DNA from: Bacteroidota bacterium
Lineage (GTDB): Bacteria > Bacteroidota > Ignavibacteria > Kapaibacteriales > UBA2268
DNA length: 8,460 bases
Assembly (NCBI GenBank): GCA_024280675.1
Contig: JAJRPT010000027.1
Coordinates: forward strand, 1 to 8,460
Direction of reading: 5' to 3'
Shown: piece after piece, positions 1 to 5,975 of the stretch
Position numbering within the stretch: position 1 is the first letter of the stretch
Layout of the letters: every line of letters begins with the position of its first letter
The notes under the pieces: generated by a model
Told to the model about the DNA's origin: nothing
Seen by the model: the letters and a program-made list of their open reading frames with translations, nothing else
Databases searched by the model: none
Program-made: the position numbers and the translations under genes

Positions 1-884
1 GCAGCATCCATTGAACCTCCAGTGGCACCAGCTCCGATGAGTGTATGAATTTCATCGATAAAGAGAATAATCTCGCCGTCCGAACCAGCAACCTCTTTTA
101 TCACAGCTTTGAGTCTTTCCTCAAATTGTCCACGAAAAGAAGTGCCAGCAAGTAAACTTCCCATATCGATGGAAACAATTTCCTTGCTCTTGAGAAGCTC
201 TGGCACATCACCCGAAACAATTCTGTGGGCAATACCCTCCACTATTGCAGTCTTCCCAACCCCAGGTTCACCAATCAATATTGGATTGTTTTTGGTTCTG
301 CGTGAGAGCACTTGTAGCACTCTTCTTATCTCCTGATCACGACCTATGACTGGGTCAATTTTGCCAGAACGTACCTCGTCATTGAGCATTCTTCCATATT
401 TTTTCAGCACTTGCAAACTGTCTTCGGGGTTTTTATCTGTCACTTTTGCACCAGCCCTAATTGAGTTAAGTGCAGACAGGGTAACGGTCTTATTCACTCC
501 AAATTCTTTTAATAGAGCAGATGTTTTATTTTTCCCACTTGTCATTGAAATCAGAAAATGTTCGACAGAAATATATTCGTCTTTCATTTTCTTGGATTCT
601 TTTTCTGCATTAGTTAGCAGTGTTTTAAGCTCGGTCGAGTAATAGTTCTGTCCCGCCCCCTCGACTTTCACTCCTGAGGACAGAATCTCATTGATTCTAA
701 TTTTTAGTCCTGAGACATCAATACCTATTTTATTCAATATATCGAGGGTCAAGCCATTACTATCTTGAACAAGGGCGGCAAGCAAATGAACTGGTTCCAA
801 TGCTTGGTTGGAGTAAGAGTTGGCAATCTCGGCGGCTGTTTTTAGTGCTTCTTGGGATTTTATAGTCAGTTTATCAAAATTCAT
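1..884 (-). CDS. clpB: ClpB disaggregase, N-terminal part (3' end outside window)
   Basis: Hsp100 AAA+ chaperone that extracts polypeptides from aggregates together with the DnaK system in the cytoplasm. About 294 codons are visible. Residues 1 to roughly 145 form the double Clp N-domain, beginning MNFDKLTIKSQEAL. The first nucleotide-binding domain follows, with Walker A GEPGVGKT at residues 205-212 and Walker B FIDE at 275-278, each one residue from the E. coli ClpB positions. The pattern GSMDAA at the edge is also typical. The second ATPase domain and the DnaK-binding middle domain lie beyond the left edge. The ATG at 884 fits the family start and has a short purine stretch, GAGAA, four bases upstream. 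Pore loop 1 reads GTSFRG (Phe250) where most ClpBs have a Lys or Arg before the aromatic residue. The gene is divergent from fabA. The identification is secure; the missing part is simply cut by the window. Confidence 0.96.
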   Translation of the reverse strand, partial: MNFDKLTIKSQEALKTAAEIANSYSNQALEPVHLLAALVQDSNGLTLDILNKIGIDVSGLKIRINEILSSGVKVEGAGQNYYSTELKTLLTNAEKESKKMKDEYISVEHFLISMTSGKNKTSALLKEFGVNKTVTLSALNSIRAGAKVTDKNPEDSLQVLKKYGRMLNDEVRSGKIDPVIGRDQEIRRVLQVLSRRTKNNPILIGEPGVGKTAIVEGIAHRIVSGDVPELLKSKEIVSIDMGSLLAGTSFRGQFEERLKAVIKEVAGSDGEIILFIDEIHTLIGAGATGGSMDA

Positions 885-1010
885 AACATTCTCAATTAAA
901 TATAGTAATCATAAAAAGTACACGCAAGAGTAGACGAAATATTCTTTTTTTCATTTCAAAATAAAATCAAAATAAAAAGCCGTAGCCACTTATTAAAATT
1001 TAATTTATTA

Positions 1011-1032
1011 GATTGCTATTTCGAATAGAATC
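1011..1032. repeat. Bulged inverted repeat upstream of fabA (possible operator or 5' hairpin)
   Basis: The left arm GATT (1011-1014) plus CTATT (1016-1020) pairs with AATAG (1024-1028) plus AATC (1029-1032) around a TCG centre, with G1015 unpaired. That gives nine base pairs in AT-rich DNA, ending 24 bases before the fabA start. It could be a transcription-factor site or a hairpin in the fabA leader. The pairing is seen directly; any function is inference, and AT-rich DNA yields chance dyads. Confidence 0.4.
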
Positions 1033-1039
1033 AAATATA
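1032..1039 (-). promoter_or_regulatory. Possible -7 element for clpB (TATATTTG)
   Basis: On the minus strand this octamer matches the Bacteroidota -7 consensus TAnnTTTG. It would give a clpB leader of about 140 bases. The nearest upstream TTG (1055-1053) is only 13 bases away, shorter than the usual spacing of about 17-23, so the match may be chance. Confidence 0.25.
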
Positions 1040-1056
1040 AATACTAAAGTCACAAT

Positions 1057-1626
1057 ATGTCTGAATTATTAAAAAGTAGTAAAGAACAATCAAACACAAA
1101 TAATATTGAAGCTAGGCAAAGCTCCTTCACCTGTGATGAGATACTAGCCTGTGGTCTAGGAGAAACCTACGGTCTGGATAATGGACGTTTGCCCCTCCCC
1201 AATATGCTAATGTTTGACAGAATCACTCATATTGGGCTTGAGGGTGGCGAGTTTGGGAAAGGATATATCACGGCTGAACTGGATATTGACCCTTCCAAAT
1301 GGTTTTTTGAATGCCACTTCTATAAAGATCCTGTCATGCCTGGGTGTCTTGGTCTTGACGCTCTTTGGCAACTTATTGGATTTTCTTTAGTTTGGGCTGG
1401 CTACAAAGGAAAGGGACGTGCACTTGGTTGCTCCGAGGTAAAATTTACTGGTCAGATTCTTCCCAGTTCAAAGCTGGTAGAATATCGCATTGACATAAAG
1501 CGAATCATCTCTCGTGGTCTTGTCGTCATTATTGGAGACGGGAAAGTAATCCGTGATGGCGAGGTAATCTACACAGCATCAAACTTGAAGGCTGGTCTTT
1601 TTACAGAAAATAATAAGCCTGTCTAA
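1057..1626 (+). CDS. fabA: FabA-type 3-hydroxydecanoyl-ACP dehydratase/isomerase
   Basis: Cytoplasmic type II fatty-acid synthesis enzyme. It dehydrates 3-hydroxyacyl-ACP and, in true FabA proteins, isomerises trans-2- to cis-3-decenoyl-ACP, the entry to anaerobic unsaturated fatty acid synthesis. From about residue 21 to the C-terminus the protein tracks E. coli FabA closely: LPxPNMLMFDR, the active-site block CHFYKDPVMPGCLGLD with catalytic His87 and Asp101 (His70 and Asp84 in E. coli, same spacing of 14), GKGRALG, EVKFTGQ and IYTAS. FabZ lacks the long PVMPGCLGLDALWQ form, which favours FabA. It has 189 residues against 172 in E. coli; the excess is a polar N-terminal extension of about 17 residues rich in Ser, Asn, Glu and Lys. 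No Shine-Dalgarno precedes the ATG. A FabB partner is not in the window, so the isomerase role in vivo is likely but unproven. The stop lies 4 bp from the end of the convergent ClC gene. Confidence 0.94.
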   Translation: MSELLKSSKEQSNTNNIEARQSSFTCDEILACGLGETYGLDNGRLPLPNMLMFDRITHIGLEGGEFGKGYITAELDIDPSKWFFECHFYKDPVMPGCLGLDALWQLIGFSLVWAGYKGKGRALGCSEVKFTGQILPSSKLVEYRIDIKRIISRGLVVIIGDGKVIRDGEVIYTASNLKAGLFTENNKPV

Positions 1627-1630
1627 ACCA

Positions 1631-3802
1631 CTAAATTAGAGATTTGAATTTATTTATATTTTCTGTTTCGCCCGCTATGATGAGAATATCATTTTCTTCA
1701 AAGCGGTGATTAGCATTTGGAATTGCGGTTATACTTGTCCGTTTATTTGATTTGTCATTGGGTTTTGATTTTCGAATACTAAGTACGTCTACGCCATATT
1801 TTTTTCTTATCCCAATCCCAGCAAGAGTTTTCCCAACAAAATCCTTTGGCAAAGCTACCTCACTCACCGAATATGACTCCATGAACTGAACATCGTCGCT
1901 TGAATTGGAAATCAGAATTTTCGAGGCAAAGTCTGATGTCATTTCCACTCTTTCTATTTCCTTGTGATAGCTATCATCTATGTCTCTTCTCCAAATAACA
2001 CCTATTAGTTTATTAGCATTATCGGTATCGATTACGGGAAGATGATCAGTAGAACTTTTATTTAATATTTTAAGAGCACGGTGGCAGTTGTCAGCCAATT
2101 TTACGCTACGAATATCGCCTGTCACCAGGTCACCAGCAATTAATAGATGATGCAGTTCATCTTTTTCAAACAACTGGTCTTTAATGTCATTGAGTGTTAT
2201 AATACCTTTGAAATCACCATTTTTAGCATTTACTGCGACGATTGGAACACGTTCGGAGATGAGAGTACGCACACAATCGGCAAACTTCATGTCTTCTGGA
2301 ATAATTTTAATATCTCGCCGAAAAACATCTGCCACCAAGATTGACTTCATAATATTTGTTTCGGCTCTATCACGAATATTAATATTTCTTTGGATTAATT
2401 TCAGTGTGTAGATAGATTCTTTAGAGAATTTACTAGAAATTATTACAGCACCTATGCAGGTTAGCATTAGAGGCAGTATTATGGCATTTTCTTTTGTCAG
2501 CTCAAAAACTATCAGTATCGCAGTAATTGGTGCTCTTGTGGTCCCAGCCACCATCCCTCCCATTGCAACAAGTGCATAAGCTCCGGTGCCTGCAGTAATT
2601 TCTGGAAAGAAAAGATGAACAAGCCAACCATAAGCAGCGCCCAGCATTGCACCAATGAAAAGAGACGGTGCAAACACTCCTCCAGAACCACCTGAGCCAA
2701 GTGTCATTGAAGTGGCAAAGATCTTTACAAAAACTAAAATCAATGCCATTATCCAAGCAGAATGAGTAATAAAATCGACTCCACCTAGATTGTTTAATAA
2801 GTCTGAGCCAAAACCATGATAGACTAGATCTCGACCATTTATGGCGGCATCGATAGAATCATAGCCCACCCCCATCACCTCTGGGAAAAATATGGCAATA
2901 ATTCCAATTATTAATCCACCAAACATTGCTTTAAAATATGGTTTGATTTTGACTTTCTCATCCCAGAAATCTTCGAAGAAGTAAAGAACTTTAATGAACA
3001 AAAAAGATGCTATCCCAGCCAGGCCACCAAGAATAATATAGAAAAATACTTCCCAAGCACTCACCAGCTCGAACTTACTGACATTAAATGCCGCAAAATC
3101 ACCCTCGAATGAATGCGATATTACCGTGGCAACAACAGATGCAATGACAATCGGAGAAAATGAAGCAATGGCAAAATCCATTAAAATGATTTCTACTGCA
3201 AACAATACTCCAGCCACTGGAGCATTGAAAGCTCCAGCAATTCCAGCCGCAGCACCACAGCCGACTAGTACCTTCAGCCTTGAGGTTGGCACGTTTAAGA
3301 GTTGCCCGATGCTTGAGCCTATGGTCGAACCAATTTGGATGATTGGGCCTTCTTTACCCACCGATCCGCCTGTCCCAATGGTAATTGATGAGGCTATGGC
3401 TTTTATGAATGCTACTCGTGGGCGGATTATACCACCTTTTGTCAGAACAGACTGCATCACCTCTGGCACGCCATGGCCTTTTGCCTCGGGAGCAAAGAAG
3501 TAGATGAGCGGACCAACGATTAAACCACCGAGTGCTGGAACTAATATTTTGAGATACAGAGGTGCATCTGCAATATTTTGGAGTAAAGTACCCTCGCCCG
3601 AAAAACTCAAATCAGATATATAATGGATAAGTGCCTTAATTCCCACCGCACCAAAACCGGCTAGAACACCAATAAGTGAGGCGGCAAGCATCATAAAGAG
3701 ATGCTCGGTCATCTTCAACTGACCTAGTTTTCTACGGAGCAAACTAGCCGTCCTCAAGTAAACTCGAGTAAATTTATATTTTATACTTTTTCTTCCCGTC
3801 AT
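1631..3802 (-). CDS. ClC-family chloride channel/transporter with two CBS domains and an RCK_C-like tail
   Basis: Inner-membrane anion channel or exchanger, 723 residues. The ClC core spans about residues 30-470 and carries the three selectivity-filter stretches: GHGVPE at 109-114 (GSGIP in E. coli, so His110 replaces the anion-contacting Ser), GKEGP at 149-153 with the external gating glutamate Glu151, and GVFAP at 375-379; the conserved Tyr is Tyr465. At the internal proton-glutamate position (Glu203 of E. coli ClC) the order is FAVE then Ile205, as in many ClC channels. The cytoplasmic part has a CBS pair, roughly 484-545 and 552-612, then a TrkA_C/RCK_C-like domain from about 640 to 723 (FVGKTLAGIGIRKKYGV, later ENDILIIAG). 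CBS pairs often bind adenine nucleotides and RCK_C domains small ligands, so ligand gating is likely. The start overlaps the preceding gene by ATGA. ATG at Met31 is an alternative start, but the basic N-terminus is normal for the family. Confidence 0.93.
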   Translation of the reverse strand: MTGRKSIKYKFTRVYLRTASLLRRKLGQLKMTEHLFMMLAASLIGVLAGFGAVGIKALIHYISDLSFSGEGTLLQNIADAPLYLKILVPALGGLIVGPLIYFFAPEAKGHGVPEVMQSVLTKGGIIRPRVAFIKAIASSITIGTGGSVGKEGPIIQIGSTIGSSIGQLLNVPTSRLKVLVGCGAAAGIAGAFNAPVAGVLFAVEIILMDFAIASFSPIVIASVVATVISHSFEGDFAAFNVSKFELVSAWEVFFYIILGGLAGIASFLFIKVLYFFEDFWDEKVKIKPYFKAMFGGLIIGIIAIFFPEVMGVGYDSIDAAINGRDLVYHGFGSDLLNNLGGVDFITHSAWIMALILVFVKIFATSMTLGSGGSGGVFAPSLFIGAMLGAAYGWLVHLFFPEITAGTGAYALVAMGGMVAGTTRAPITAILIVFELTKENAIILPLMLTCIGAVIISSKFSKESIYTLKLIQRNINIRDRAETNIMKSILVADVFRRDIKIIPEDMKFADCVRTLISERVPIVAVNAKNGDFKGIITLNDIKDQLFEKDELHHLLIAGDLVTGDIRSVKLADNCHRALKILNKSSTDHLPVIDTDNANKLIGVIWRRDIDDSYHKEIERVEMTSDFASKILISNSSDDVQFMESYSVSEVALPKDFVGKTLAGIGIRKKYGVDVLSIRKSKPNDKSNKRTSITAIPNANHRFEENDILIIAGETENINKFKSLI

Positions 3803-5223
3803 TTGAATCTCAAAAATAAAATGGGTTTGTTCGAGCCAGGACTAGATCTATATTTTTCAACATAACTCTTATCTACATACACTTTTGGATTGAGCTTATC
3901 AAAATATTTCGAACAAGACCCGGCAAGAGAAGTCTTGTCAGAGAATATTTCTAACTCTTTCATCTCTCCAAAATCTGGAATATTAGAGAAATCCAAAGAC
4001 TTTAAATTTCCCTCAAACTCTATTATAATACCACTGAGTTGCCCAAGATGTTTTATTTTTTTCTCTAATATTATTTCCTTAGAAAAAGCCATCCTCTCCC
4101 CAGAGTGTACAAAAAGCCTAGCCTCAATTCTCGAATGCTTGCCCGAAAAAACTTCTTCAATCTCAAGCTCTTTCACATTTGAATTGAGGGGAAAAATAAA
4201 AGATTTCCCATTTGATAATTTGCAAATTATACTGTCAGCTTTTTTACTAGCTTCATAATAAAATTTAATTTTATCGGTATTATACTTGCGGGTTATGTTT
4301 TCTTTACTACTAATTTCATTGAACTCGCCAAGACTCCAGAGAAACCTCTTCTCCTTGTAACCTGTAATTTCTAGTTCTAGTATTTTATTTTTCTTTGTAT
4401 CAGCATCGGAGGAAAAAATCCCTGCAAAGAATATGTTTGCGTCTAAACTTGGCGTAATCAACTCTTTTGGGGGTGCTTTATATTTTTCTTCATAATATCG
4501 GATACCAAATGACAGACCAATTTCCCAATCCTTCCAATTGGAATTTTCCGAGACCTCACCAAGCCCTAGACGAAAATTTGTACCTATGGTGATATTATAA
4601 TTTGCATCAGAGCCAAGTGGCATTTCGTATTTGCTCCCAAATAAAAATCCAGGTGTAGCAGTCGATTTATCATCCTCATAGCTGGAGAGTTGGTTGCGGT
4701 ATCGTGAGATTCTTTGAGTTTTTTCATCCAGAAAATATACATCGGCAGGGCTTACAATTCTTTCATATTGGGAATTTTTAGACTTCAAAGGAATTCTATA
4801 ATCAAATCCAGAACTTATCCACAACTTATCAACAAGGAAAAATCCTCCATTTAAGGCAAAGCCATAATCACTTGATCTGTAAGCAAATAGATACTCTACC
4901 TTTCCAGTAACTGGCTCATCCCCCACACCATAAAGCTCGGAATTGGATTCATGTCCTTTGAAATAACCTTCGTTTTTTGCAAAGAATAAAACTGGGTTTA
5001 TGTAGAATCCTTTTGCAATTTCATAAGAAAAAGCAGCATTGAAAGAATTTCTATATCCCCACCCGTAATCTGATTTGAAATTATATTGCTCATAGGCAGG
5101 AAATTTTTTCATACCGTAGGGGGTGACATAATCTGATTCTAAATCTATTTCAAAAAAATACTCTCTGGCATAGGAAAGCTGTGAACTAATTAGGATCAAC
5201 ACTATGATGGGATATAAAATCAT
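3799..5223 (-). CDS. Unrecognised exported outer-membrane beta-barrel protein
   Basis: A 474-residue protein I cannot name. Residues 1-19 are a signal peptide ending SYA before REYFFEID. Residues about 20-250 alternate aromatic/hydrophobic and polar residues in short stretches divided by polar loops (for example FYINPVLFFA, YGFALNGGFFL, WEIGLSFGIRYY), as expected of an outer-membrane barrel. From about 260, after a Pro-rich turn (KAPPKELITPSLDA), comes a soluble-looking domain whose layout recalls the linker of FCB-group OmpA-like proteins, but no peptidoglycan-binding OmpA_C motif is visible. The end (NPKVYVDKSYVEKY) resembles the closing segment of BspA-type leucine-rich repeats; this is a weak resemblance. 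The codon just before the ATG is an in-frame TAA, so translation cannot begin further upstream, and there is no Shine-Dalgarno. It lies 73 bp after flavodoxin and its TGA overlaps the ClC start (ATGA), indicating translational coupling and co-expression with the ClC. Confidence 0.8.
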   Translation of the reverse strand: MILYPIIVLILISSQLSYAREYFFEIDLESDYVTPYGMKKFPAYEQYNFKSDYGWGYRNSFNAAFSYEIAKGFYINPVLFFAKNEGYFKGHESNSELYGVGDEPVTGKVEYLFAYRSSDYGFALNGGFFLVDKLWISSGFDYRIPLKSKNSQYERIVSPADVYFLDEKTQRISRYRNQLSSYEDDKSTATPGFLFGSKYEMPLGSDANYNITIGTNFRLGLGEVSENSNWKDWEIGLSFGIRYYEEKYKAPPKELITPSLDANIFFAGIFSSDADTKKNKILELEITGYKEKRFLWSLGEFNEISSKENITRKYNTDKIKFYYEASKKADSIICKLSNGKSFIFPLNSNVKELEIEEVFSGKHSRIEARLFVHSGERMAFSKEIILEKKIKHLGQLSGIIIEFEGNLKSLDFSNIPDFGEMKELEIFSDKTSLAGSCSKYFDKLNPKVYVDKSYVEKYRSSPGSNKPILFLRFK

Positions 5224-5296
5224 TTACAAAAAAGTCCAAAGCAAGCAAAACACCGTCCATTGAGCAGTTGAGATTTTCTATTTTCTAGCACAGTAT
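5224..5296. other. Short gap between flavodoxin and barrel-protein genes
   Basis: This 73-bp AT-rich gap holds no convincing terminator hairpin. A T-run lies just before the barrel-protein start, but no stable stem precedes it. The only promoter-like string, TTGCTTTG (5244-5237, minus strand), misses the TAnnTTTG consensus by one base and sits 13 bases from the ATG, too close to be persuasive. Read-through from flavodoxin is the simpler reading. Confidence 0.4.
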
Positions 5297-5815
5297 TTAG
5301 GCCTTTTTTAATTCGTCCTTAATTTGCTCTATCCATTGTTCCACGCGCTGGTCTGTCATTTCTTCTTGGTTATCGTTATCGAGTGCGAGCCCTACCCACA
5401 TTCCGTCTGGGTCTTGCCCCAAGGAATGAGTGTGAGAATATCCCTCAGAACTCCAACGGCCAAAAATTTCACCGCCGTTCTCGCGTACAGGAACAACCAT
5501 TTTCCCTAAAGAATCAAGGTAATTATCGCAATATGCCTCTTGGTCACCCAATCCAACAAAGCCAACCCTCTTTCCAGAGAAATCAAATTTGTTAAAATCA
5601 TCAATGACTTCTTCCCAGTCATCTTGAAGCTCGCCATCATTCCAAGTTGGGGTAGCAATAATCAATATTTCAAATTCAGACATTTTCTCAAGCTCAGTGT
5701 CAGCTATGTCGAATAACTTAACTTCAAAGCCTCGTGCGTTCATTTTCTCTGCCAACTCTTCGGAGACAATTTCGGTAACGCCTGTATTTGTTCCATAAAA
5801 AAGACCAATCTTCAT
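5297..5815 (-). CDS. fldA: Long-chain flavodoxin
   Basis: Small cytoplasmic FMN protein that carries electrons at low potential, often replacing ferredoxin when iron is short. Its 172 residues match the long-chain class. The phosphate-binding loop is GTNTGVTE at 8-15. The 50s loop TPTWNDGELQDDW carries Trp58, which packs on the flavin, and the 90s loop GLGDQEAYCDNYLDS carries Tyr95, the usual stacking tyrosine. The roughly 20-residue insertion of long-chain flavodoxins follows at about 118-140 (FGRWSSEGYSHTHS). The ATG at 5815 begins the expected first strand MKIGLFYGTNTG and is preceded by a purine run, GAGAAGAGAGA, at 5829-5819. A TAnnTTTG -7 candidate lies further upstream. It is the first gene of the minus-strand cluster with the barrel protein and ClC; a functional link to those two is not evident. 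No Fur box is recognisable. Its redox partner is not in the window. Confidence 0.95.
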   Translation of the reverse strand: MKIGLFYGTNTGVTEIVSEELAEKMNARGFEVKLFDIADTELEKMSEFEILIIATPTWNDGELQDDWEEVIDDFNKFDFSGKRVGFVGLGDQEAYCDNYLDSLGKMVVPVRENGGEIFGRWSSEGYSHTHSLGQDPDGMWVGLALDNDNQEEMTDQRVEQWIEQIKDELKKA

Positions 5816-5863
5816 AAATCTCTCTTCTCAATTTTTTTTACATTTTCTCACAATTCGCAAGTG

Positions 5864-5871
5864 CAAATTTA
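5864..5871 (-). promoter_or_regulatory. Candidate -7 promoter element for flavodoxin (TAAATTTG)
   Basis: It matches the Bacteroidota -7 consensus TAnnTTTG on the minus strand, about 49 bases before the flavodoxin ATG. A TTG lies 24 bases upstream (5898-5896), just beyond the usual spacing range. It probably drives flavodoxin and, by read-through, the two genes behind it. Confidence 0.45.
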
Positions 5872-5931
5872 AACATATTCAAACAGATTAGAAAGCAATT
5901 AGATTTTCTAAGAAAATAAGGTTCAAATTTG

Positions 5932-5939
5932 TATCTTTG
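5932..5939 (+). promoter_or_regulatory. Candidate -7 promoter element for the enoyl-CoA hydratase gene (TATCTTTG)
   Basis: Exact match to TAnnTTTG on the plus strand, 36 bases before the ATG at 5976. No clear TTG -33 box is seen at the expected distance; only a T-run (5904-5907) is there. It is preceded by the perfect 8-bp palindrome CAAATTTG (5924-5931). It would transcribe the hydratase gene and probably waaA. Confidence 0.5.
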
Positions 5940-5975
5940 TAGAATCAATTTTGCAAAAAAATAGGAATCAATAAT

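Larger units (their letters stand above)
885..1056. promoter_or_regulatory. Divergent intergenic region between clpB and fabA
   Basis: These 172 very AT-rich bases must hold the start signals for both clpB (leftward) and fabA (rightward). I see no open reading frame, no CIRCE element and no strong Shine-Dalgarno sequence before fabA. One TAnnTTTG-type -7 candidate for clpB and one dyad are annotated separately. No good TAnnTTTG match is visible on the fabA strand, so its promoter is unplaced. Confidence 0.6.

Noticed and set aside
109..642. Two open plus-strand frames (109-336 and 346-642)
   Set aside because: They lie wholly opposite the clpB reading frame, whose Walker motifs and N-domain are unmistakable; their products resemble nothing.
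2147..3503. Several short open frames on both strands inside the ClC gene
   Set aside because: All are frame shadows of a well-supported ClC protein with continuous family motifs from end to end.
3890..4258. 122-residue plus-strand frame opposite the barrel gene
   Set aside because: It has no recognisable domain, and the minus-strand frame has a signal peptide and a coupled neighbour.
5237..5244. TTGCTTTG as a promoter for the barrel gene
   Set aside because: One mismatch to TAnnTTTG, no -33 box, and only 13 bases from the start codon.
5224..5296. Intrinsic terminator between flavodoxin and the barrel gene
   Set aside because: A T-run exists on the minus strand but I found no stable stem before it.
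5324..5595. Two plus-strand frames opposite flavodoxin
   Set aside because: The flavodoxin frame contains all FMN-binding loops; the opposite frames are shadows.
5816..5975. Fur box controlling flavodoxin
   Set aside because: No sequence close to the GATAATGATAATCATTATC pattern is present.
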